Assembly (NCBI RefSeq): GCF_000383615.1
Contig: NZ_KB911583.1
Location: 124,001 to 188,000, forward strand
Length of the DNA stretch: 64,000 nt
Direction: 5' to 3'
Origin: Streptomyces canus 299MFChir4.1
Lineage (GTDB): Bacteria; Actinomycetota; Actinomycetes; Streptomycetales; Streptomycetaceae
The notes beneath the pieces are model-generated. The model was not told where the DNA came from. It searched no databases and saw nothing but the letters and a program-made list of their open reading frames with translations. The translations under genes were made by a program, and so were the position numbers. Positions 26,499 to 34,575 of this stretch are shown here, piece after piece. Every line of letters starts with the position of its first letter. The first letter of the stretch is position 1.

Positions 26499-27149
26499 AT
26501 GCCGAAGGAAGCCCGTCCGAGCACCGGGGAGCAGGCCAAGCAGCACGCCTTCGCGCAGCTGCGGCAGGCGATCCTGCACGGCGAGATGGCACCGGCGCAG
26601 CGGCTGGTGGAGAACGAGCTCGCCGAGCAGTTCGGTGTGACACGGGCCAGCATCCGGGCCGCACTCATCGATCTGGAGGGCCAGGGCCTCGTCGAGAGGA
26701 TCCGCAACCGGGGTTCCCGGGTGCGGGTGGTGACCGTCGAGGAGGCGGTCGCCATCACCGAGTGCCGCATGGTCCTCGAAGGGCTGTGCGCGGCCAAGGC
26801 GGCGACCCTGGCCAGCGACGAGCAGCTCGCCGAGCTGACCGAGCTGGGCACGGCGATGACCAAGGCCGTGGCCGACGGTGAGCCGGTGACCTACTCCGAG
26901 CTCAACCAGGAACTGCACACCAAGGTGCGGGAGTTCTCCGGCCAGCGGACCGCCGTGGATCTACTGGAGCGGCTCAACGCCCAACTGGTGCGGCACCGCT
27001 TCCAGTTGGCGCTGAGGCCGGGCCGCCCGCAGCACTCCCTGAACGAGCATCTGGCGATGATCGAGACGATCAGGTCCAGGGACCCGCAGGCGGCCGAGAA
27101 GGCCGTCCGCGCCCACCTCGCCGGTGTGATCGAGGCGTTGCGCGACTGA
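26499..27149 (+). CDS. GntR-family regulator with FCD domain
   Basis: The 216-aa protein has a winged helix (AFAQLRQAILHGEMAPAQRL, LAEQFGVTRASIRAALIDLEGQGLVER) and an all-helical FCD effector domain with metal/ligand residues in ECRMVLEGL, ELNQELHTKV and LNEHLAMIETI. AGGGAGGG precedes the ATG. It heads the cluster for meta-cleavage intermediates and has a palindrome over its own -35 box. A ring-cleavage product or aromatic acid is the likely inducer. Confidence 0.9.
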   Translation: MPKEARPSTGEQAKQHAFAQLRQAILHGEMAPAQRLVENELAEQFGVTRASIRAALIDLEGQGLVERIRNRGSRVRVVTVEEAVAITECRMVLEGLCAAKAATLASDEQLAELTELGTAMTKAVADGEPVTYSELNQELHTKVREFSGQRTAVDLLERLNAQLVRHRFQLALRPGRPQHSLNEHLAMIETIRSRDPQAAEKAVRAHLAGVIEALRD

Positions 27150-27197
27150 GCCGCGTGAGGCGGGCGCGAACCTGTCCACTGCAAGGAGATTTCAGCA

Positions 27198-27947
27198 ATG
27201 ACGCAGTCCGGCGCGCCCGCCACTCCACGTTCGACACTGGTGATCACCGCGCATGCCGGGGACTTCGTGTGGCGGGCGGGCGGCGCCATCGCCCTGGCCG
27301 CCTCCCGGGGCGAGAAGGTCAGTGTCGCCTGTCTGACCTTCGGCGAGCGCGCGGAGTCCGCGAAGGCCTGGCGCGAGGGCAGGCAGCTCGACGAGATCAA
27401 GGCGATACGCCGTGACGAGGCCGAGCGCGCCGCCGCCACTCTCGGCGCCGAGGTCCGTTTCTTCGACGCCGGCGACTACCCGCTGGTCGCCACCGCCGAG
27501 TTGACCGACCAGCTCGTCGTGGTCTACCGGGCCGTCCAGCCCGACGTCGTGCTCACCCACCCGGTCGAGGACCCGTACAACGGCGACCACCCGGCCGCGA
27601 ACCGCATGGCGCTGGAGGCCCGGATCCTCGCGCAGGCCGTCGGCTACCCGGGCGAGGGCGAGATCATCGGCGCCCCGCCGGTCTTCTACTTCGAGCCCCA
27701 CCAGCCCGAGATGAGCGGCTTCAGGCCCGAGGTCCTCCTCGACATCACCGAGGTCTGGGAGACCAAGCGCAAGGCCATGGAGTGCCTCGGCGCCCAGCAG
27801 CATCTATGGGACTACTACACCGACCTCGCCGTACGCCGGGGCGTCCAGTTCAAGCGCAACGCGGGGCCGAACCTGGGGCTGGCCCACAAGACCATGGCCG
27901 AGGCGTACATGCGCCCCTTTCCGCAGATCGCGAAGGAGCTGGCATGA
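27198..27947 (+). CDS. galB: GalB-like 4-oxalomesaconate (carboxy-hydroxymuconate) hydratase, PIG-L fold
   Basis: The 249-aa protein belongs to the PIG-L/LmbE metal-dependent fold, but the usual AHPDD is replaced by AHAGDFVWRAGGAIAL (His19, Asp22). I know that variant from GalB of the gallate pathway, a zinc-dependent hydratase rather than a deacetylase. A further metal ligand is in NGDHPAANRM (near residue 131). The family hydrates 4-carboxy-2-hydroxymuconate to CHA. AAGGAG precedes the ATG. Its stop overlaps the aldolase start, and the next two genes encode the adjoining steps, which supports the assignment. Confidence 0.85.
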   Translation: MTQSGAPATPRSTLVITAHAGDFVWRAGGAIALAASRGEKVSVACLTFGERAESAKAWREGRQLDEIKAIRRDEAERAAATLGAEVRFFDAGDYPLVATAELTDQLVVVYRAVQPDVVLTHPVEDPYNGDHPAANRMALEARILAQAVGYPGEGEIIGAPPVFYFEPHQPEMSGFRPEVLLDITEVWETKRKAMECLGAQQHLWDYYTDLAVRRGVQFKRNAGPNLGLAHKTMAEAYMRPFPQIAKELA

Positions 27948-28648
27948 GCGGCGTGATCGTCACCAACCCGCCGAAGGCGGACCTGAAGGACGTCGACGCG
28001 CTCGCGCGGTACGGCGTGGCCACCGTAAGTGAGGCGATGGGCCGAACGGGCCTGCTGGGGCCGCGAATTCGCCCCGTCCAGCAGGGCGTACGAGTCGCGG
28101 GCACCGCGGTCACCGTGCTGAGCTGGCCCGGCGACAACCTCATGATCCACGCGGCCGTCGAGCAGTGCGGCGAGGGCGACGTCCTGGTCGTCACCACCAC
28201 ATCCCCGTGCACGGACGGCCTGTTCGGCGAGCTGTTCGCGACCGCTCTGAAGCGGCGCGGGGTGCGCGGGGTCGTCACCAACACCGGTATCCGCGACACC
28301 CAGGAGCTGCGTGACATGGGCTTCGCGGCCTGGTCCCGCGCGGTCTCCTCGCAGGGCACCGTCAAGGCCACCGGCGGCTCGGTCAACGTGCCGCTCGCCA
28401 TCGACGGCCAGGTGATCAACCCGGGCGACGTGATCCTGGCCGACGACGACGGTGTCGTGGTCGTCCCGCGTGAGCGCGTGGCCGGGACGGTGCAGCGGTC
28501 CGAGGCCCGCGAGGCCAAGGAGGCCGCCACCCGGGCCGCCTTCCTCGACGGCCAACTGGGCCTGGACCGCTACGGGTTGCGCGAGACGCTGAAGAACCTC
28601 GGCGTCGAGTACAGGTCCTACGAGGAGTACACGGGGCAGCGGTCGTGA
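27944..28648 (+). CDS. galC: 4-carboxy-4-hydroxy-2-oxoadipate aldolase / oxaloacetate decarboxylase (RraA-like)
   Basis: The 234-aa protein is of the HMG/CHA aldolase family. It has VATVSEAMGRTGLLGPRIRPV at the N-terminus, DVLVVTTTSPCTDGLFGELFATALKRRGVRGVV (phosphate/pyruvate-binding loop) and TNTGIRDTQELRDMGF with the Arg-Asp pair that binds pyruvate and Mg2+. It splits CHA to pyruvate and oxaloacetate, the last pathway step. The ATG overlaps galB by 4 bp (ATGA) and the stop overlaps the tautomerase GTG, so all three are co-translated. Confidence 0.88.
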   Translation: MSGVIVTNPPKADLKDVDALARYGVATVSEAMGRTGLLGPRIRPVQQGVRVAGTAVTVLSWPGDNLMIHAAVEQCGEGDVLVVTTTSPCTDGLFGELFATALKRRGVRGVVTNTGIRDTQELRDMGFAAWSRAVSSQGTVKATGGSVNVPLAIDGQVINPGDVILADDDGVVVVPRERVAGTVQRSEAREAKEAATRAAFLDGQLGLDRYGLRETLKNLGVEYRSYEEYTGQRS

Positions 28649-29739
28649 CCCCGCTGCCCGAGGAGGTGCCCTGCATGCTGATGCGGGGCGGCACTTCCAA
28701 GGGCGCCTACTTCCTCGCCGGCGACCTGCCCGCCGAACCCGCCCTGCGCGACGACCTGTTGCTGCGCATCATGGGCAGCCCGGACGAGCGGCAGATCGAC
28801 GGCCTGGGCGGCGCGCACCCGCTCACCAGCAAAGTCGCCGTGATCTCACCGTCCGCCCACCCCGAGGCCGACGTCGACTACCTGTTCCTCCAAGTCGTCG
28901 TCGACAGACCCGAGGTGAGCGCCCGTCAGAACTGCGGGAACATCCTCGCCGGCGTCGGCCCGTTCGCCGTCGAGCGCGGACTCGTCCCGGCGGGGGAGCG
29001 GCGGACCTCCGTCCGGATCCGCATGGTCAACTCCGGCGACCGCGCCACGGCGACCTTCCCGACCCCCGGGGGCCGCGTGGACTACACGGGGGACGCGCAG
29101 ATCTCGGGCGTGCCCGGGACGGCGGCGCCGGTGGCGATCGAGTTCCCGCCGGGCGCCGGGAAGCTGCTCCCCACCGGCAGCGCCGTCGACGTCATCGACG
29201 GCGTCGAGGTGACCTGCGTGGACAACGGCATGCCGACCGTCCTCATCCCGGCGACCTCCCTCCAGGTCACCGGCTACGAGCTGCCCCGGGACCTGGAGGA
29301 GGACGTCGCCCTGACGGATCGCCTGCGCACCATCCGCCTGGCGGCAGGTCGCCTGATGGGCCTCGGTGACGTGTCCGACGCCACCGTGCCCAAGCTCACG
29401 CTGCTCGCCCCGCCGCGCGACGGCGGCGCGGTCAGCACCCGCACCTTCATCCCCGTGCGCTGCCACACCTCCATCGGGGTCCTCGGTGCCGCGAGTGTGG
29501 CCGCGGGCCTGCGGATCGACGGCAGCGTGGGCGCCGAGCTCGCGATGATCGATCCCGGGAGCGAGCGCGTCCGCATAGAACACCCCACGGGATTCCTGGA
29601 CATCGAAAGCAGCCTGGCCACCACACCCGACGGCCTGCCCTCCGCCCGCCGTACCGCCGTGGTCCGCACGGCCCGCAAGATCTTCGACGGCACCGTCTTC
29701 CCCCGGGCCGCCCACCGACCCACAGGAGGTCACCGATGA
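28645..29739 (+). CDS. galD: 4-oxalomesaconate tautomerase (PrpF family)
   Basis: The 364-aa protein has the PrpF/diaminopimelate-epimerase-like fold with VPCMLMRGGTSKGAYFLAGDLP near the start, QNCGNILAGVGPFAVERG (Cys/Asn site) and IPVRCHTSIGVLGA. GalD converts the keto form of 4-oxalomesaconate to the enol used by GalB. Other PrpF members isomerise 2-methylaconitate, but the galB/galC neighbours favour the oxalomesaconate role. It starts at GTG 28645 and overlaps both neighbours by 4 bp. Confidence 0.85.
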   Translation: MTPLPEEVPCMLMRGGTSKGAYFLAGDLPAEPALRDDLLLRIMGSPDERQIDGLGGAHPLTSKVAVISPSAHPEADVDYLFLQVVVDRPEVSARQNCGNILAGVGPFAVERGLVPAGERRTSVRIRMVNSGDRATATFPTPGGRVDYTGDAQISGVPGTAAPVAIEFPPGAGKLLPTGSAVDVIDGVEVTCVDNGMPTVLIPATSLQVTGYELPRDLEEDVALTDRLRTIRLAAGRLMGLGDVSDATVPKLTLLAPPRDGGAVSTRTFIPVRCHTSIGVLGAASVAAGLRIDGSVGAELAMIDPGSERVRIEHPTGFLDIESSLATTPDGLPSARRTAVVRTARKIFDGTVFPRAAHRPTGGHR

Positions 29740-30686
29740 CTCCACCGCTCGGCGACATCGCCCACATCGGCCACACCCAGCTCTTCACCCCGGACCTGGA
29801 CGCCAGCGTCGCCTTCTTCACCGACTTCCTCGGCCTGACGGTCAACGGCCAGGACGGCGACACGGTTTATCTGCGGACCTACGACGACTACGAGCACCAC
29901 AGCCTCGTCCTCACCGCCCGCGAACAGCCCGGTCTCGGCCGGCTCGCCCTGCGCACCTCCAGCGAGGAGGCCCTTCACCGCCGTATCAAGGCAGTTGAGG
30001 AGTCCGGCGGCACCGGCACCTGGGTCGAGGACGAACCCGGTCTCGGCAAGCTCTACGTCACCACCGACCCGGACCGGCACGAGCACGCCCTCTACTGGGA
30101 GAGCGAGCACTACCGGGCCCCCGACGATCTGAAACCCGCCCTGAAGAACCAGCCGCAGGCCAAGCCCAACAGGGGAGTCGGCGTACGGCGGTTGGACCAC
30201 ATCAACTTCCTCGCGGCCGACGTGCTCGCCAATGCCGAGTTCCAGCAGAACGTGCTCGGCGCCCGGCCCACCGAGCAGATCCGGCTGGACAGCGGGAAGA
30301 TCGCGGCGCGCTGGCTGACGTACACGAACAAGTCGTACGACGTCGTCTACACCTCGGACTGGACCGGCAGCGAGGGGCGGCTGCATCACATCGCCTTCGC
30401 GACCGACACCCGCGAGGATGTCCTGCGCGCGGCCGATCTCGCCATCGACACGGGCGTGTTCATCGAGACCGGCCCGCACAAGCACGCCATCCAGCAGACG
30501 TTCTTCCTGTACGTCTACGAGCCCGGCGGCAACCGCATCGAGCTGTGCAACCCGCTCACCCGGCTGGTGCTCGCGCCCGACTGGCCGCTCGTCACCTGGA
30601 CCGAGGAGGAGCGGAGGAAGGGGCAGGCCTGGGGTCTGAAGACCATTGAGTCGTTCCATACGCACGGGACGCCGCCGGTGGCCTGA
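29736..30686 (+). CDS. Two-domain VOC extradiol ring-cleavage dioxygenase
   Basis: The 316-aa protein contains two vicinal-oxygen-chelate modules, the typical size and layout of type I extradiol dioxygenases. Candidate Fe(II) ligands are His in RRLDHINFL (about residue 155), His in RLHHIAFA (about 217) and Glu in PGGNRIELCN (about 269). It overlaps the tautomerase by 4 bp. In this cluster it would make the 4-oxalomesaconate-type product, a step that LigAB or GalA (a different, type II fold) performs in known pathways. Gallate or protocatechuate is a reasonable substrate guess, not shown. Confidence 0.82.
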   Translation: MTPPLGDIAHIGHTQLFTPDLDASVAFFTDFLGLTVNGQDGDTVYLRTYDDYEHHSLVLTAREQPGLGRLALRTSSEEALHRRIKAVEESGGTGTWVEDEPGLGKLYVTTDPDRHEHALYWESEHYRAPDDLKPALKNQPQAKPNRGVGVRRLDHINFLAADVLANAEFQQNVLGARPTEQIRLDSGKIAARWLTYTNKSYDVVYTSDWTGSEGRLHHIAFATDTREDVLRAADLAIDTGVFIETGPHKHAIQQTFFLYVYEPGGNRIELCNPLTRLVLAPDWPLVTWTEEERRKGQAWGLKTIESFHTHGTPPVA

Positions 30687-30724
30687 GCCGCGCTGTTCCG
30701 AGCCGTCCCTGAATTGTCGATGAG

Positions 30725-30736
30725 ATTGTTGACAAA
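30725..30736. promoter_or_regulatory. Second GntR operator, before the transporter
   Basis: ATTGTTGACAAA repeats the core of the palindrome at 26436-26447 (11 of 12 bases). It lies 38 nt after the dioxygenase stop and just upstream of the transporter reading frame, suggesting separate regulated expression of the transporter. Confidence 0.55.
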
Positions 30737-30739
30737 AGC

Positions 30740-32062
30740 GTTGACACTCCAGGGTCGGCTCTGTCCGCCCGCGGCAGCAGACTGGCCCTCCTGGTCGTCG
30801 GCCTGTGCTGGCTGGCCGTGCTCTTCGACGGGCTCGACATGTTCATCTACGGCTCGGTGCTGCCCCACCTGCTGGAGACCAGGACCTTCGGTCTCACCGC
30901 GGGCCAGGCCGGTGACCTCGGCAGCTACGCCACTTCGGCATGCTGGTCGGCGCCCTCGTCGCCGGCACGATCGCCGACCGGATCGGCCGCAAGCGGCTGA
31001 TGGTCGCCTGTGTGACCCTCTTCTCCCTGGCCTCCGGCCTGTGCGCGGTGTCGGAGAGCGTGGCCGTCTTCGGCCTCGGCCGGACCCTGGCGGGCGTCGG
31101 CCTCGGCGGACTGCTGGCGACCGCGATCAGCATGGTCTCCGACTACGCCCCGCGCGGCCGCGGCGCCCTCGTCATCGGCCTGCTGATGACCGCCCACCAC
31201 GCGGGCGGCATCCTCTCCGCCTATGTGGCCAAGTGGCTCATCGACCCGGTCGGCTGGCGTGCCGCGTTCTGGGTCTGCGTCCTCCCGCTGCTCTTCGCCC
31301 CGGTGCTGGCGAAGCTGCTGCCCGAGTCGCCGAGCTTCCTGGTCGCCAAGGGCCGCGGTGAGGAGGCCAGGGCCCTGGCCGAGCGCTACGACGTCGAGGT
31401 GCCCGCCGCGAGGACCGGCGGCGCCGGGGACCGCTGGACCAGCCTGGCGGCCCTCTTCCGCGGGAACGAGTGGATCCAGACCCTGCTCTACTGGGCGGCC
31501 TCCTTCGGCGGCCTGCTCCTCGTGTACGGCGTCGCCACCTGGCTGCCGACCCTGATGCGCGCCGAGGGCTACGAACTGGGCTCCGCGCTGTCCTTCGTGG
31601 TCGTCTTCAACCTCGGCGGCATCGTGGGCATGCTGGTCGCGGGCCGGGCCGCCGACCGCTTCGGCGCCCCGCGCGTCTCGGCGCTCTGGTTCGGGCTCAC
31701 CGCCGCGGGCGTCTTCCTGCTCGGCGTCCACATGCCGATGACCGTCACGATGATCGTCGTCTTCCTTCACCGGCGTCTTCCTCAACAGCGCCCAGACGAT
31801 GATCTACGCCACGGTCTCGATCCGCTCCGCCGCGGACAACCGCGCCACCGCCGTCGGCTGGACCTCCGGCATGGGCCGCTTCGGCGCCGTCTTCGGCCCG
31901 TGGCTCGGCGGCCGGCTGCTCGCGTCGGGCAACGGCGACCGGGGCTTCACCGCCTTCGCCGTCGCCGGCCTGTCGTCCATGGTCTTCATCGGCATCGCCG
32001 CCCTGCGCACCGCGAAGCGGACGCCCAGCGGCAGCGAGCGGGAGCTGGTCGCGGCGCACTGA
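30740..32062 (+). pseudogene. MFS aromatic-acid transporter (AAHS-like), two frameshifts and no clear start
   Basis: Three reading frames join into one 12-helix MFS transporter. Frame 1 runs to about 30931 (LALLVVGLCWLAVLFDGLDM, GQAGDLGSYA), frame 2 from 30934 to 31763 (FGMLVGALVAGTIADRIGRKR, the loop 2-3 motif) and frame 3 from 31766 to the stop (MIYATVSIRSAADNRATAVG). One base is missing at 30931-30935 (GCCACTTCGG where GCCACCTTCGG is expected). One C is extra at 31764-31765 (TTCCTTC for TTCTTC). No ATG, GTG or TTG precedes the first helix in frame. The shifts cancel, so either the gene is decayed or the sequence has errors. Context suggests uptake of the aromatic substrate. Confidence 0.75.
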
Positions 32063-32107
32063 CCCGCCAGGCTTGTCTGCGGTGGCGTCGGCCCGGGCGC
32101 CCTCCGC

Positions 32108-32686
32108 TCAGTGCGACACCCGCACCCCGTCCAGCGCGATCGACAACACCCGGTCGCGCTGGGCGTCGTCGTCGAAGGCCGTCGCGGTGATCCCCGAGAC
32201 CATCCGCAGCAGATCCACGAAGTCCATGTCCCGCCGCACCTGGCCCGCCTCCTGCGCCCGCGCGAACAACGGCCCGCCCGCCGCGTACATCGAGTCCCGG
32301 CAGGCCGTGAAGATCTCCGACTCGTCGTTGAGCGCCTCGCGGACCGCCCGCTTGGTCACCATGTAGCCGGCGAACCGGTCGAGCCAGGCTGTCAGCGCCT
32401 CCCAGGGCTCCTGCTCCGCGACCTCCTGGGCGACGCGTACGAGGGTGTTCACCTCGTCCGCGTAGACGCTCTCGAAGAGATGGCGGCGGGTGGGGAAGTT
32501 CCGGTACAGGGTGCCGATGCCCACGCCCGCGCGCCGTGCGATGTCCTCCAGGGACGCCTCCGCGCCGTGCTCCGCGAACGCCTCGCGGGCCGCGGCCAGC
32601 AGGGCGTCGTAGTTGCGGGCGGCGTCCTTCCGGTGCGGTCTGCGGGACGCGACGATCTCGCTGATGGGGAACGACGGGGCGGTCAC
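32108..32686 (-). CDS. TetR-family repressor of the adjacent efflux gene
   Basis: The 192-aa protein has the N-terminal TetR helix-turn-helix (LLAAAREAFAEHGAEASLEDIARRAGVGIGTLYRNFPTRRHLFE) and a helical ligand-binding domain. It starts at GTG 32686. It diverges from an MFS exporter, and three copies of GGAGG-N4-CCTCC lie between them. This arrangement is typical of drug-responsive local repressors. It converges on the broken MFS gene. Confidence 0.9.
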   Translation of the reverse strand: MTAPSFPISEIVASRRPHRKDAARNYDALLAAAREAFAEHGAEASLEDIARRAGVGIGTLYRNFPTRRHLFESVYADEVNTLVRVAQEVAEQEPWEALTAWLDRFAGYMVTKRAVREALNDESEIFTACRDSMYAAGGPLFARAQEAGQVRRDMDFVDLLRMVSGITATAFDDDAQRDRVLSIALDGVRVSH

Positions 32687-32707
32687 GGCTGCCTCCCGGG
32701 GCTGAAA

Positions 32708-32776
32708 CGGAGGTGCACCTCCGGTACGGGTTGAAGCGGAGGGTTGCCTCCGCTAGAGTGGAGGCGTACCTCCACT
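32708..32776. promoter_or_regulatory. Triple operator GGAGG-N4-CCTCC and efflux promoter
   Basis: Three inverted repeats lie in tandem: 32708-32723 (CGGAGGTGCACCTCCG), 32736-32753 (GCGGAGG-GTTG-CCTCCGC) and 32757-32776 (AGTGGAGG-CGTA-CCTCCACT), with centres 29 and 22 bp apart. The efflux promoter TTGAAG (32731-32736), 17 nt, TAGAGT (32754-32759) is threaded through them: repeat 2 fills the spacer and repeat 3 overlaps the -10/+1 region. Binding of the TetR protein there would block transcription. Confidence 0.72.
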
Positions 32777-32862
32777 TTACCAGTCGAGGTGCCCCATCCT
32801 CCTTTCCGCGACCGCTTCCCAAGAGGCCCCGGCCGCACCCCGTTCGTTCGGAGAGGCTCTTC

Positions 32863-34290
32863 ATGCCCCGCAAGTCCACCCGCCTCACCTTCGCCGTCCT
32901 CGCGGCCGGTGCGGGCGTGTTCTCCATGCTGCAGTCGCTGATCGCGCCGGCCCTGCCGACCGTCCAGCACGCGCTGCACACCTCGCAGTCCACCGTGACC
33001 TGGGTGATGACCGCGTATCTGCTGTCCGCCTCGGTCTTCACGCCGATCCTCGGCCGGGTCGGCGACCTGATCGGCAAGAAGCGCACACTCGTCGCCGTCC
33101 TCGTGACCGTGGCCGTCGGCTGTCTCCTGGCCGCGCTCGCGCCGAGCATCGGTGTGCTGATCGTCGCCCGGGTCGTGCAGGGCGTCGGCGGTGCCCTGTT
33201 CCCGCTCTCCTTCGGCATCATCCGGGACGAGTTCGCCGCGTCCGAGGTGAGCGGCTCCATCAGCAACCTGTCCGCCGTGATCGCCGCCGGAGGTGGCGTC
33301 GGCATCGTCGCCGCGGGCCCCATCGTGTCCGCGCTCGACTACCGCTGGCTGTTCTGGATCCCGGTCGCCATCGTGATCGCCGCGACGCTGATCGCCGTAC
33401 GGTATGTGCCCGAGTCGCCCAACAGGGCGCAGGGGAACGTCAACTGGCCGGGCGCGGTCCTGCTGTCCGCGTGGCTGGTCGCGCTGCTGCTGCCGCTCAG
33501 CCAGGCCGGCAAGTGGGGCTGGGGCTCGGCCCGGGTGCTCGGCCTGTTCGCCGCGGCCGTCGCGCTGTTCGCGCTGTGGCTGTACTCCGAGGCCCGCTCC
33601 CGCACCCCGCTGATCGACCTGAAGGTGATGCGCCTGCCCGCCGTCTGGACCACCAACACCGCCGCGCTGCTCTTCGGCGCCGGGATGTACTCGATCTGGT
33701 CCTTCCTGCCGGGCTTCGTGCAGACGCCGTCGTCCGCCGGGTACGGCTTCGGCGCGAGCGTCACCGCGGCCGGGCTGCTCATGCTGCCGATGCTGGTGGC
33801 GATGTTCCTCTCCGGGGTGCTCAGCGGCCGGCTGGAGCCGGTCGTCGGCGCCAAGTCCCTGCTGGTGACCGGTGCCGCGCTGGGCGCGGTGGCCTGCGGG
33901 TTCCTCGCCCTGTGGCACGACGAGCAGTGGCAGATCGCCGTCGTCGCGGGCCTGTTCGGCCTGGGCATCGGGCTCGCCTTCGCCTCCATGGCCAACCTGA
34001 TCGTGGGCAGCGTCCCGGCCGACCAGACCGGCGCCGCGACCGGCATGAACGCCAACATCCGCACCATCGGCGGCTCCATCGGCGCGGCGGTCACCAGCGT
34101 CCTGGTCACCGGTCACCTCCAGCCCTCCGGGCTGCCCCACGAGTCCGGCTACACGCACGGCTTCTCGCTGCTGGCCGTGCTGTGCCTGGCGGCGGCGCTG
34201 GCCGCCCTGCTGGTTCCGGTACGGCGGACCGTGCGCCGGGTCGTCACGGACACCACGGAGGTCCGCGAGACCGCGGCCACCCGGGGCTGA
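32863..34290 (+). CDS. MFS drug exporter, DHA2 (EmrB/QacA) type
   Basis: The 475-aa protein has about 14 hydrophobic segments. It shows IAPALPTVQHALHTSQSTVTWVMTAYLLSASVFTPILGRVGDLIGKKR (DHA motif A region), VVQGVGGALFPLSFGIIRDE and the antiporter-like GPIVSALDYRWLFWI. GGAGAGG precedes the ATG. It would export a toxic compound by proton antiport. Control by the divergent TetR gene is strongly suggested by the operators. It is unrelated in sequence to the exporter at 37387 beyond the shared family. Confidence 0.9.
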   Translation: MPRKSTRLTFAVLAAGAGVFSMLQSLIAPALPTVQHALHTSQSTVTWVMTAYLLSASVFTPILGRVGDLIGKKRTLVAVLVTVAVGCLLAALAPSIGVLIVARVVQGVGGALFPLSFGIIRDEFAASEVSGSISNLSAVIAAGGGVGIVAAGPIVSALDYRWLFWIPVAIVIAATLIAVRYVPESPNRAQGNVNWPGAVLLSAWLVALLLPLSQAGKWGWGSARVLGLFAAAVALFALWLYSEARSRTPLIDLKVMRLPAVWTTNTAALLFGAGMYSIWSFLPGFVQTPSSAGYGFGASVTAAGLLMLPMLVAMFLSGVLSGRLEPVVGAKSLLVTGAALGAVACGFLALWHDEQWQIAVVAGLFGLGIGLAFASMANLIVGSVPADQTGAATGMNANIRTIGGSIGAAVTSVLVTGHLQPSGLPHESGYTHGFSLLAVLCLAAALAALLVPVRRTVRRVVTDTTEVRETAATRG

Positions 34291-34371
34291 TGTCCCGCCA
34301 GTCGGTCCGGCCGCGTGCGTGGGGTAGGGTTTAGCTGCGCGATCACACGGAACACCCGTGGCGATCGCGGC

Positions 34372-34445
<74 letters not shown>

Positions 34446-34453
34446 CGGTACGA

Positions 34454-34489
34454 AGGGCTTCGCGGGCAACAGCCCGCGAGGCCCTTTTT
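34454..34489 (+). terminator. Rho-independent terminator after tRNA-Pro
   Basis: A 14-bp stem (AGGGCTTCGCGGGC with its complement, one G-T pair), loop AACA and five T's form a textbook intrinsic terminator 8 nt after the tRNA. Confidence 0.92.
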
Positions 34490-34575
34490 CGCGTGGGCCC
34501 GAGCTCACCCGGGCTGCCCTGCGACGGGTGAATGTTCGGGAAGCGTGGAAAACTGAGTGCGTGGGAGCGCTGCCC

